Source: Nocardioides lijunqiniae (GTDB lineage Bacteria; Actinomycetota; Actinomycetes; Propionibacteriales; Nocardioidaceae). Taken from it: DNA of 64,000 bases. The stretch is taken from assembly GCF_015024225.1 (NCBI RefSeq), contig NZ_JACJGM010000013.1, positions 1-64,000 on the forward strand, written 5' to 3'. Of the stretch, positions 7,854 to 16,900 are shown one piece after another. Position numbers and translations under genes: made by a program. The notes beneath the pieces were generated by a model, which was given only the letters and a program-made list of their open reading frames with translations, searched no databases and was not told where the DNA came from. Each line of letters starts with the position of its first letter. Position 1 is the first letter of the stretch.

Positions 7854-9074
7854 GTGCCCTCCTCCACGCGTCCTCGCCTGACGGTCGTCGGCCTCGGCGC
7901 GGACGGTTGGCCCGGCGTCCCCGAGGACACCCGGCGCCTCGTGCTGGAGGCGCCCGTGGTGCTCGGCGGCGCGCGGCACCTGGCGCTGCTGCCCGCCGTA
8001 CCCGGGCAGGAGCGCACGCCGTGGCCCTCGCCGCTGAGGGACGGCCTGCCGGCCCTGCTCGAGCGGTACGCCGGCCGCGAGGTCGTCGCGCTCGCCTCGG
8101 GCGACCCGCTGGTCTCAGGCATCGGCTCGACGCTGGTCGGGCTGCTCGGCGCGGACGTCGTGCGGGTGCTGCCGGCGGTGTCGTCGGTGGCGCTCGCCCG
8201 TGCCCGGATGGGCTGGCCGGCCGAGACGGCCGAGGTGGTCTCGGTCGTCGGCCGCGACGCCCACGCGGTCCTGCGCGCGCTCTCGCCCGGTCACCGGGTG
8301 CTGGTGCTGTCGTCGGACGCCTCCACGCCCGCGGAGGTCGCCGGCCTGCTCGACGCCGCCGGCTACGGCGAGAGCGCGCTGACCGTGCTCGGGGACCTCG
8401 GCTCCGCCGCCGAGTCCCGTCGCGACGGGCTGGCCCGGTCCTGGAGCGGGGACGCGCCGGCGCTCAACGTCGTCGCGCTGACCCTGATCGGCCCGGTCGT
8501 CGGGCCGCGGAGCGGTGGCCTGCCGGACGAGGCGTTCGAGCACGACGGCCAGCTCACCAAGCGCGACCTGCGCGCCTCGGCCCTCGCCCGGCTGGCCGCC
8601 CAGCCCGGCCAGCTGCTCTGGGACGTCGGCGCCGGCGCGGGGTCCGTCGGCATCGAGTGGCTGCGGGCCCACCCCACCTGCGCGGCGGTCGCCGTGGAGG
8701 GTGACGCGGCGCGGGCCGAGCGGATCCGCGGCAACGCCGCACGCCTCGGCGTGCCGGGGCTGCGGGTGGTGCACGGCCGGGCGCCCGAGGCGCTCGTGGG
8801 GCTGCCGCTGCCGGACGCGGTGTTCGTCGGCGGCGGTGCCACCGTGACGGGCGTCGTAGCGTCCTGCCTCGACTCGCTGCGGCCCGGCGGTCGGCTGGTC
8901 GTGCACGGCGTGACGCTGGAGACCGAGGCGCTGCTCGGCCGGCTGCACGCCGAGCGCGGGGGCGAGCTGAGCCGGCTGCACGTGGAGCACGCCGGCGCGA
9001 TCGGCTCCTTCACGGGCTGGACGCCGACGCGGGCCGTGACCCAGTGGGCCTGGACCAAGGAGAAGACCGCATGA
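7854..9074 (+). CDS. cobL: Precorrin-6Y C5,15-methyltransferase (decarboxylating), CobL
   Basis: Two-domain enzyme of 406 residues that methylates C5 and C15 and decarboxylates the ring C acetate. The N-terminal SAM-dependent tetrapyrrole methylase domain (VVGLGADGWPG, ALASGDPLVSGIGSTL) is CbiE-like; the C-terminal Rossmann methyltransferase domain (LWDVGAGAGSVGIEWLR) is CbiT-like. GTG 7854 was chosen because VPSSTRPRLTVVGLG matches the family start and lies outside the riboswitch; the frame is open to 7749. Overlaps cobM by 4 nt (ATGA). Confidence 0.9.
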   Translation: MPSSTRPRLTVVGLGADGWPGVPEDTRRLVLEAPVVLGGARHLALLPAVPGQERTPWPSPLRDGLPALLERYAGREVVALASGDPLVSGIGSTLVGLLGADVVRVLPAVSSVALARARMGWPAETAEVVSVVGRDAHAVLRALSPGHRVLVLSSDASTPAEVAGLLDAAGYGESALTVLGDLGSAAESRRDGLARSWSGDAPALNVVALTLIGPVVGPRSGGLPDEAFEHDGQLTKRDLRASALARLAAQPGQLLWDVGAGAGSVGIEWLRAHPTCAAVAVEGDAARAERIRGNAARLGVPGLRVVHGRAPEALVGLPLPDAVFVGGGATVTGVVASCLDSLRPGGRLVVHGVTLETEALLGRLHAERGGELSRLHVEHAGAIGSFTGWTPTRAVTQWAWTKEKTA

Positions 9075-9838
9075 CCGTCCACTTCGTCGGCGCCGGACCG
9101 GGGGCGGCCGACCTGATCACGCTGCGCGCGGCGACGATGCTCGCCGCCGCCGACGTGTGCCTCTACCCCGGCACCTACCTCGACCACGCGGTCCTCGCCC
9201 ACTGTCGCCCGGACGCGCGGCTCGTCGACACCCAGGACCTCGACCTGGACCGGATCGTCGCCGAGCTCGTGGACGCCCACCGCGCCGGCCTCGACGTCGT
9301 CAGGCTCGCCTCGGGCGACCCGTCGGTCTACTCCGCCCTGCACGAGCAGACCCGCCGCCTCGACGAGGCCGGGGTGCCCTGGGACGTCACGCCGGGCGTC
9401 CCGGCGTACGCCGCCGCGGCCGCGCTCGTCGGTCGCGAGCTGACGGTGCCGCTGGTGACCCAGTCGGTGGTCCTCACCCGCGCCCAGGCCCGCTCCACCG
9501 CGATGCCGGAGACCGAGGAGCTGGCCCGCTTCGCGGCCACCCGCGCCACCCTCGTCCTGCACCTGGCCATCACCCGCACCCGCGAGCTGATGGACGAGCT
9601 CGCCGGGCACTACGGCCCGGACTGCCCGGTGGTCGTGGTCCACAAGGCCAGCCAGCCCGACGAGCTGGTCCTGCGCGGCACCGTCTCCTCGATCGCCGAC
9701 GGGGTGGAGCACGCGGGCCTGCGCCAGGCCGCCGTCATCCTGGTGGGCCCGGCTCTCGACCCGTCCTCCGCCGCCGGCGAGTCCTACCTCTACGCCCCCT
9801 CCCGCGACCGCTCCACCAAGCGCCTCCTCGGTGGTTGA
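9071..9838 (+). CDS. cobM: Precorrin-4 C11-methyltransferase
   Basis: Tetrapyrrole methylase of 255 residues adding the C11 methyl group. Visible motifs: VHFVGAGPGAADLITLRA (SAM-binding start), CLYPGTYLDH, RLASGDPSVYSA and VTPGVPAYAAAAA. ATG 9071 overlaps the cobL stop, so the pair is coupled. The last codons and the stop (…LLGG, TGA at 9836) lie inside a REP-like repeat, so the natural C-terminus may have been replaced by the repeat. Confidence 0.92.
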   Translation: MTVHFVGAGPGAADLITLRAATMLAAADVCLYPGTYLDHAVLAHCRPDARLVDTQDLDLDRIVAELVDAHRAGLDVVRLASGDPSVYSALHEQTRRLDEAGVPWDVTPGVPAYAAAAALVGRELTVPLVTQSVVLTRAQARSTAMPETEELARFAATRATLVLHLAITRTRELMDELAGHYGPDCPVVVVHKASQPDELVLRGTVSSIADGVEHAGLRQAAVILVGPALDPSSAAGESYLYAPSRDRSTKRLLGG

Positions 9839-9866
9839 GGAGGGACGAAGTCCCGTCTCGAAACCA
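9830..9866. repeat. REP-like palindromic element overlapping the cobM stop
   Basis: GGTGGTTGAGGAGGGACGAA then GTCCCGTCTCGAAACCA. It shares GGTGGTTGAG...CTCGAAACC with copies at 28054, 38432 and 38547. The inner GGGACGAAGTCCC forms a hairpin. It may double as the cobM terminator. Confidence 0.75.
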
Positions 9867-9899
9867 CGTCGACACGTGCGTCCGGGACCACCTCGACGG

Positions 9900-10400
9900 T
9901 CAGCGGGTCCAGAGGCCGTGGGGGCGCAGCAGGAGCTCGACCTGGTCGGCCAGGAGCTTGGCGTCGGCGCGCTCGGGACGGACGGCCCAGGAGACCTCGG
10001 GGGCGGCGTGGGCGACGGCCGCGGCGGCCCACTGACGGGTGCGGCGAGGGCCGTGGCTGCGGAGGTCGTCGAGCCGTCTCGCCACCCAGTCGGGGTCGGC
10101 GAGCGCGCGGTCGAGGGCGGCCTCGACGAACCCGCCCACGGCGTCCTGGCCGGTGCGGTAGGTCGCGAGCCGGCCGCGCAGCCCTCGCGGCCGTCCCGAC
10201 GCCGCCCGCTCGCCGGCCATCCCGACGTGCACGACCACCTGGCTGGCGGGGTCCCTCAACAGGTAGACGCCCGGCTCCCGCGGCGCCCACGGGACCGCCT
10301 CGTCGAAGGCCAGCCACTCCGACCACGACGCCGCGTCCTCGACCGCGAGGTAGGCGTCGAGCATCCGCGCGTCCCGCACCCGCTCCCCGACCCAACCCAT
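9900..10400 (-). CDS. GIY-YIG-like nuclease domain protein of unknown role
   Basis: About 166 residues. The segment EPGVYLLRDPASQVVVHVGM followed by GLRGRLATYRTG resembles the GIY-YIG fold: GVY in place of GIY, VHVG in place of YIG, and a following Arg. The catalytic Glu cannot be assigned by eye. It follows cobIJ on the same strand after 53 nt and may be carried by that operon, but no link to B12 synthesis is evident. Start ATG 10400 (MGWVGERVRD); GTG codons about 20-36 nt upstream are alternatives. Confidence 0.65.
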   Translation of the reverse strand: MGWVGERVRDARMLDAYLAVEDAASWSEWLAFDEAVPWAPREPGVYLLRDPASQVVVHVGMAGERAASGRPRGLRGRLATYRTGQDAVGGFVEAALDRALADPDWVARRLDDLRSHGPRRTRQWAAAAVAHAAPEVSWAVRPERADAKLLADQVELLLRPHGLWTR

Positions 10401-10453
10401 GGGCGGCACCCTGCCGGTCACCACCGACACCGACACCCGGCCCCGCAGCGGGG

Positions 10454-11974
10454 TCACTCCTCGGGGACGCTGCGGGGGCTCCAGACGGCGCCCGACGGCG
10501 TACGGCGGGTGCCGGTCGCGCCGACGATGAGGAGGCACTTCATGTCGATGGTGTCGGCGTCGAGGGCGCCGAGGGTGGTGACGACGAGGGACTCCTCGGC
10601 GCGGCCGACGTCGCGACCCACGACGACGACGGTGTCGGGGGAGCGGTGCTCGAGCAGCACCTTCTGGGCGCGCACCACCTGCTCGGTCCGCGAGCGCGAC
10701 GCGGGGTTGTAGATCGCGAGCACCAGGTCGGCCTCGGCCACGTGGCGCAGCCGGCGCTCGATGACCGGCCACGGCTTGAGCCGGTCCGAGAGGCTCATCA
10801 CCGCGAAGTCCGCGCCGATCGGCGCCCCCGCCCGCGCCGCCACGGCCTGCACCGCGCTGACGCCCGGGAGCACGCGCACCGGCACGGCGGCGTACGCCGG
10901 GTCCTCGGCCGCCTCGAAGACCGCCGAGGCCATCCCGAAGACGCCCGCGTCGCCGCCCGACACGACCGCCACCCGCTCGCCGGCGAGGGCGAGGTCGAGC
11001 GCCAGGCGGGCGCGGTCGACCTCGACGGTGTTGCCCGACGCGTGCCGGGTGAGGCCGGCGCGCTGCGGCACCCGGTTGACGTACGGCGCGTAGCCGACCA
11101 CGTGGTCGACCTCGGCCAGCGCCGCCGTGACCTCGGGCGTGACCCACGCGTCGGGGCCCGGCCCGAGCCCGACCACGAGCAGCTCGGCCGGCCCGCCCAC
11201 GACGTCCGAGGACGTGTCGGCAGCCGGCGCGACCCGCCGTCCCGTGGGCTCCTCGTGCCGCGAGTCGCCGGGCACGACGACCAGCGAGAAGTACGGCACC
11301 GTGGCCGGGTCGACGTCCGCCACCGGCAGCCGCCGCTCGGTCTCCATCGACGCGCGCTCGACGTAGACGGCGTGCTCCAGGCGGCCGGCCTGCGCCAGCG
11401 CGGAGCGTACGGCGGGGAAGGTGCGGCCGAGCTTCATGATGATCGCGCCGTCGGTGTCGGCGAGCCGGCGCGCGAGCTCGGGCTCGGGCAGCGTGCCGGG
11501 CAGGATCGTCAGCACGTCGGTCTGGCGCACCAGCGGGGTCGCCGCGGCGGCGGTCGCGGCCGCGAAGGCCGGGACTCCGGGCACGATCTCGGTGGGGAAG
11601 CGCGGCGCCAGCAGGTCGTGCATGTACATGAACGAGCCGTAGAACAGCGGGTCCCCCTCGGCCAGCAGGACCACGTCGCGCCCGGCCTCGAGGTGGACCG
11701 CCAGCCGCGTGGCCGACTCGGCGTAGAACTCCGCCATGGCGCCGGCGTAGCCGCCCGGGTGGGCCGTGGGTCCGGTCGTCACGGGATAGCGCAGCTCCTC
11801 CTCGACGGCCGTCGCGGGGATCAGCGAGGCCGCGATGCGGCGGGCGTTGGACTGCTTGCCGACGCCGGCGTGGAACGCGACGACGTCGGCGGCGCCGATC
11901 AGCCGCGCGGCCTTGAGCGTCACGAGCTCGGGGTCGCCGGGGCCGAGCCCGACGCCGTAGAAGCGGCCGGTCAC
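10454..11974 (-). CDS. cobIJ: Fused precorrin-2 C20- / precorrin-3B C17-methyltransferase
   Basis: 506 residues with two tandem tetrapyrrole methylase domains. The N-terminal CobI half starts VTGRFYGVGLGPGDPELVTL and has LLAEGDPLFYGSFMYM. The C-terminal CobJ half starts LLVVGLGPGPDAWVTPEV and has VVSGGDAGVFGMASAV, LAIYNPASRSR and VVGRDVGR. CobI methylates C20 of precorrin-2; CobJ methylates C17 with ring contraction. CobI/CobJ fusion is common in actinobacteria. GTG 11974 overlaps the cobH stop by 4 nt; the longer frame to 12643 is the shadow of cobH. Confidence 0.93.
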   Translation of the reverse strand: MTGRFYGVGLGPGDPELVTLKAARLIGAADVVAFHAGVGKQSNARRIAASLIPATAVEEELRYPVTTGPTAHPGGYAGAMAEFYAESATRLAVHLEAGRDVVLLAEGDPLFYGSFMYMHDLLAPRFPTEIVPGVPAFAAATAAAATPLVRQTDVLTILPGTLPEPELARRLADTDGAIIMKLGRTFPAVRSALAQAGRLEHAVYVERASMETERRLPVADVDPATVPYFSLVVVPGDSRHEEPTGRRVAPAADTSSDVVGGPAELLVVGLGPGPDAWVTPEVTAALAEVDHVVGYAPYVNRVPQRAGLTRHASGNTVEVDRARLALDLALAGERVAVVSGGDAGVFGMASAVFEAAEDPAYAAVPVRVLPGVSAVQAVAARAGAPIGADFAVMSLSDRLKPWPVIERRLRHVAEADLVLAIYNPASRSRTEQVVRAQKVLLEHRSPDTVVVVGRDVGRAEESLVVTTLGALDADTIDMKCLLIVGATGTRRTPSGAVWSPRSVPEE

Positions 11975-12636
11975 TCGGCCTCCTGAGCCAGGGCGTTGAG
12001 CGCGGACGACGCCATCGCCGAGCCGCCGCGACGGCCGCGGACGGTGACGTAGGGGACGTCGATCCCGTGGTCGTCGGCGAGCGCGACCAGCGCCTCCTTG
12101 GACTCCGCGGCGCCGATGAAGCCGACCGGGCAGCCGATGATCGCCGCCGGTCGCGGGGCGCCCTCGATCAGCATCTCCATCAGGTGGAACAGCGCGGTCG
12201 GCGCGTTGCCGATGACGACCACGGCGCCGTCGAGGTAGGGCTCCCACAGGGATACGGCGGCAGCCGTGCGCGTCGTGGACCACGCGGCGGCCAGGCCGGG
12301 GACCCGCTCGTCGGTGAGGAAGCAGCGCACGTCGTTGCCGGCCGGGAGCCGCGAGGCCGTGATGCCCATCGCGACCATCCGCGCGTCGGTGAGGACCGGC
12401 GCGCCCAGCATCAGGGCGGTCCGCGCCGCGCCGACGAGCCGCGGGTGGACCACCAGGTCGCGGACCAGGTCGACCTGGCCGCTGCCGTGGACCATCCGCA
12501 CCGCGACCTTCTCGGCGTCGGCGGGCAGCCCGGCGAACGACGCCTCGCGCCGGATCGTCGCGAACGACTCGACGTAGATCGCCGGGCCGTCGTCGACGTA
12601 GTCGTAGTGCCGCCCGGGCCGCGCCAGCGTGCTCAT
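11971..12636 (-). CDS. cobH: Precorrin-8X methylmutase
   Basis: 221 residues. CobH moves the C11 methyl to C12, giving hydrogenobyrinate. Diagnostic stretches are RMVHGSGQVDL (with the catalytic His), LGAPVLTDARMVAMGI, VVIGNAPTALFHL and IIGCPVGFIGAAESKEAL. ATG 12636 overlaps cobG by 4 nt. Second gene of the riboswitch-cobG-cobH-cobIJ operon. Confidence 0.95.
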   Translation of the reverse strand: MSTLARPGRHYDYVDDGPAIYVESFATIRREASFAGLPADAEKVAVRMVHGSGQVDLVRDLVVHPRLVGAARTALMLGAPVLTDARMVAMGITASRLPAGNDVRCFLTDERVPGLAAAWSTTRTAAAVSLWEPYLDGAVVVIGNAPTALFHLMEMLIEGAPRPAAIIGCPVGFIGAAESKEALVALADDHGIDVPYVTVRGRRGGSAMASSALNALAQEAE

Positions 12637-13496
12637 CGCGCACCTCCGTCCAGGGCCGCGACGACCAAGCCTCGCCACGGCGTCACGACCAGCTCGGGCC
12701 CGCGCGCGGCGAGCGCCAGCGCCAGCTCCGGCACGAGCACCCCGTCGGGCACCTCCACGTGCTCGACCCCGCCGTGCCTCCCGTACGCCGCCGGCTCGCC
12801 GGCCACCAGCGCGCGCGGGTCGGCGGGCCCGGCGGCCACCAGCGGCTCGGCCAGCTCGTCGACGTGCCACGCCGCCGTGGGCCCGTCGCCCCGGCGCTCC
12901 TGGAACAGCGCGGCCAGGGCGACCAGCGCCGCGGGGGCGTCGGCCAGCGGCACGACCGGACCCCAGCCCGCGCCGACCCGCAGCTGCGCGGTGCTCCGGT
13001 CGAGGGCGACCAGGCCCAGGTCCGACGTCCGGGTGACGAGGTCGCCGCGGCCGTCGTCGAGCACGAAGAGGAAGCGCCCCGGCAGGCCCGCCAGGGCGGG
13101 GTCCGCGCAGAGCAGGCGGTCGAGCTCCGCGACGACCGGCCGGAGGTCGGCGCGCCCGCCGACCAGCCCGGTCAGGGGGGAGGTCATGAGGTTGCGGACC
13201 AGCTCGTGGCTGCGCGAGGGCAGCAGCCCCGTCGCCTCGATCGCGGCCAGCACCTCGGGCTCGAGGACCCCGTCGGTCGCGGGCAGCGCGCGCAGCTGCA
13301 GGTTGGCACGCCCGGTCAGGTGCACCGCGTGGTCGCCGTACGTCGTGGCCACGGAGACCAGCGCACGCAGGGAGGTGGTCGCCACCAGACCCCCGGGCGG
13401 CCGCAGCCGCACGAGCGCGCCGTCATCGGCGGGCCAGGGGCGCAGGGCCCCGGGGCACAGGTCGGGACGGGACCGGTTCACGGAGGTGGCGGGCAC
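12633..13496 (-). CDS. cobG: CobG-like precorrin-3B synthase, short form
   Basis: 287 residues of the nitrite/sulfite reductase family. CobG oxidises precorrin-3A to precorrin-3B in the aerobic pathway. Seen here: DLCPGALRPWPADDGALVRL, HLTGRANLQLRAL, CADPALAGLPGRFLFVLDDG and a second ferredoxin-like half ending TPWRGLVVAAL. Only two cysteines are present, too few to ligate the [4Fe-4S] cluster of longer CobG proteins, so activity or mechanism is uncertain. GTG 13496 has AAGGAC upstream. It leads the cobG-cobH-cobIJ operon behind a B12 riboswitch. Confidence 0.85.
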   Translation of the reverse strand: MPATSVNRSRPDLCPGALRPWPADDGALVRLRPPGGLVATTSLRALVSVATTYGDHAVHLTGRANLQLRALPATDGVLEPEVLAAIEATGLLPSRSHELVRNLMTSPLTGLVGGRADLRPVVAELDRLLCADPALAGLPGRFLFVLDDGRGDLVTRTSDLGLVALDRSTAQLRVGAGWGPVVPLADAPAALVALAALFQERRGDGPTAAWHVDELAEPLVAAGPADPRALVAGEPAAYGRHGGVEHVEVPDGVLVPELALALAARGPELVVTPWRGLVVAALDGGAR

Positions 13497-13565
13497 GTGG
13501 GTCCTTCGAGGTCTGGGGCTCGTGCGCGGAGCCCCTGGCTGACCTCACGGTGGTCACCGCAAGGG

Positions 13566-13726
13566 CCAGCAGGTCTTCGGACTCGGGGTCAGCCGGGGCG
13601 AGACACCTTCCCGGACCCGGAGGTCCAGTGGCCTGTCCGAAGACAGCGTCTCGTCCGTCACCCATACCGCTGCGCGTCAGTCCCGGAGTCGCACCGGGTT
13701 CCCTTCACTGGCGCCACGAGGCTACT
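13566..13726 (-). promoter_or_regulatory. Cobalamin riboswitch upstream of cobG-cobH-cobIJ
   Basis: Minus-strand order: AGTGAAGGGAACCCGGTGCG, ACTCCGGGACTGACGCGCAG, GGCCACTGG (B12-box) and GAGTCCGAAGACCTGC. It ends about 70 nt before the cobG start. Confidence 0.92.
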
Positions 13727-13836
13727 AGACGCGCCGCCCCGTTGCCGCCCCGCAGGCCGCTCCGAGCGACCCTGCGGGAACCTCGCACTTCGGGCGAGCA
13801 GGCGACCGGTTCCGGCGACGTTCTTCCAACTTTTGG

Positions 13837-13866
13837 TTGACAGCCGTCAGAAGTGCTGCCTAGGTT
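13837..13866 (+). promoter_or_regulatory. Probable housekeeping sigma promoter of the ThuA/GSDH gene
   Basis: TTGACA at 13837-13842 and TAGGTT at 13861-13866 with an 18-nt spacer, 50 nt upstream of the ATG at 13918, which has CAGGAG as ribosome binding site. The -35 is a consensus match, the -10 a weak one. Confidence 0.5.
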
Positions 13867-13917
13867 GCGGACGCGGTGTGATCCCCGTCACCCCCACCCC
13901 CTCCCCCAGGAGCCCCC

Positions 13918-16900
13918 ATGTCGCCAGCCCGCGCCTCCCTCGCCCGGTCCGCCAGCCGGTCCGCCAGCCGGTTCGCCAGCATCCTGCTGGCCTTCGTCGT
14001 GGGAGTCGGGGTGATGGCCCTGACGGCACCGCCGGTCCAGGCGCATCCGGGCCACGGGCACGTGCTGATCTTCAGCAAGACCACGCAGTTCCGGCACACC
14101 GAGGCGATCGCCCAGGGGACCCCGGTGCTCAAGGCCGCCCTCGAGGCGGAGGGGATGCAGGTCACGGTCTCCGAGGACTCCGCGCTCTTCACCGACGCGA
14201 ACCTCGCGCAGTACGACGCGATCATGATGTTCCAGGCGTCGGGCGACCCGTGGGACGCCGACCAGAAGGCGGCCCTGCAGCGCTACGTCCAGGCGGGCGG
14301 CGGGATCGTGGGCGTCCACAACGCGACCGACATGCGCGGCAACTGGGCGTGGTGGGACGCGATGGTCGGCACCGTGATGCCCGGCCACGCCGCCACCGGC
14401 ACCACGCCCGGGCTGCCGGGCACGGTGCGCGTCGAGGACCACGACCACCCCTCGACCGAGCACCTCGAGCAGCGCTGGAACCGCGCCGACGAGTGGTACA
14501 ACTACTCGACCAACGTCCGCGGCGACGCGCACGTCCTCGCCACCATGGACGAGTCGACGTACGACGCCGGCGGCAACAAGATGGGCTACGACCACCCGAT
14601 CTCGTGGTGCAAGCCCTACGACGGCGGTCGCACCTGGATGACCGGCATGGGCCACTTCGGCTCGCACTACACCGCGGAGCCGGCGTTCGTGCAGCACATC
14701 GTGGGCGGCACGAAGTACGCCGCCGGGCTGGAGCCGGGCGACTGCGGCGGCACCGTCTGGGACAACTACGAGAAGGTGGCGCTCGACGAGAACACCTCGG
14801 CGCCGTTCGCGATGGACGTCGCCCCCGACGGCAAGGTCTTCTACACCGAGCTCGTCCGCGGCGAGATCCGCGTCTACGACCCGACCACCCAGGTCACCAG
14901 CACCGCCGTCAGCATCCCCGTCTACTCCGGCGGCGAGGACGGCCTGCTCGGCATCACGCTGGCCAACGACTTCGCGGAGTCCGGTCACCTCTACGTCTAC
15001 TACGCACCCGCGGCGACGAACGGCAACGAGTCCGACCCCGTCAACTTCTTCAGCAACCTCTCGCGGCTCACCTACGACCACACCACCGGCACCATCGACC
15101 GGGCCACCGAGAAGATCCTGCTGAAGGTCCCGGCGCGGCGCCTGCCCGACGAGCCCGGCCACACCGGCGGCGGGCTGGACATGGACGCCCAGGGCAACCT
15201 CTACCTCGGCGTCGGCGACGACGTGAACCCGCACTCCGAGCCCAGCGGCGGCTACGCGCCGCTGTCGACCCGCAACGGCACCTTCCACGACGCCCGGGAG
15301 ACCTCCGCCAACACCAACGACCTGCGGGGCAAGCTGCTCCGCATCACGCCGAAGGCCGACGGCACCTACGCGATCCCCGAGGGCAACCTCTTCGCCGAGG
15401 CCGACGACGCCACCGGTAAGACGCGCCCCGAGATCTACGCCATGGGCTTCCGCAACCCGTTCCGCTTCTCCGTCGACCAGCGGACCGGCTGGGTGGGCCT
15501 GGCCGACTACTCCCCGGACAACAACACCGACGCCCCGGCCACCCGTGGCCCCGCGGGCATCGCCGAGTACAACGTCATCAAGTCGCCCGGCAACTACGGC
15601 TGGCCGCTGTGCATGGGCGCCAACGAGCCCTTCCGCAAGGTCGACTACGGCACCACGTCGGCGGGCCCGGTCGTGGTCGGCGCCTACTTCGACTGCGCCG
15701 CCCCCGTCAACGACTCGCCCCGCAACACGGGTCTGACCCAGCTGCCCCCGGCGCGTGCGGCCGACATGTTCTACGGCTACAACCGCACCTCGGCGCCCGG
15801 CGTGATCAACGCCGGCGGCGGCCTCGCCCCCATGGGCGGCCCGTTCTACGAGTACGACGCCGACCTCGACTCCGACACCAAGTTCCCCGCGTACTACGAC
15901 GGCAAGCCCTTCTTCTTCGAGTGGGCGCGCAACAAGATGTACTCGGTCGACCTCAGTAAGACGGCCACCGACCCGGGCAAGGCCGTGGAGAAGGTCAACA
16001 CCTTCCTGCCACAGGAGCAGTTCCTGGCCCCGATCGACTCCCGCTTCGGCCCGGACGGCTCGCTCTACGTCCTCGACTGGGGCGGCGGCTACGGTCGCGA
16101 CAACCCCAGCTCGGGCCTGCACCGCATCGACTACATCTCTGGCTCGCGCTCGCCGGTCGCGGTGATCGAGACGTCCGTGACCTCGGGTCCGGCGCCGCTG
16201 ACCGTCGAGTTCGACGGCGCCTCCTCCAGCGACCCCGAGGGCGAGGACCTCACCTACGCCTGGGACTTCGACGGTGACGGCGCCACGGACGCGACCGGCG
16301 CCACCGCCAGCCACACCTACGGAGTCGTCGGCGTGTTCTCCGCACGGCTCACCGTGACCGACCCCGCGGGCAAGGACGGCACGACGACCGTGCCGATCAC
16401 GGTCGGCAACACCGAGCCCACGGTCGCCTTCGACCTGCCGCCCGACGGGTCGTTCTTCGACTTCGGGGACGACCTCAGCTGGGACGTCACCGTGACCGAC
16501 CCCGAGGACGGGACGATCGAGGAGGACGAGGTCGTCATCCAGCCGGCCCTCGGCCACGACTACCACGCCCACCCGACGCAGCCGTTCTCCGGCCTGACCG
16601 GCACCACGCCGACCAGCCTCGGCGGGCACGCCCCGGACGAGAACATCTTCTTCGCCATCGACGCTCGCTACACCGACCACGGCGGCGAGGGCGGGGCGAA
16701 CCCGCTCACGGGATCGGCCACCACCCTGGTGCTCCCCAAGACCAAGCAGGCGGAGTTCTTCACCGCCAAGTCGCCGTCGATGACGGTCGGCGTCGGTCGC
16801 GACATCGCCGGCGGCGACCGGGTCCTCTCGGGCCAGGACGGCGCCTGGGCGTCGTACAGCCCGGTGAACCTGTACCGCATCGACCAGCTCGCCCTGCGGG

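Noticed and set aside
15416..15961. GTAAG at 15416 and 15956 as additional promoters
   Set aside because: Both are inside the ThuA/GSDH coding sequence and neither has CGTC at the 16-nt spacing.
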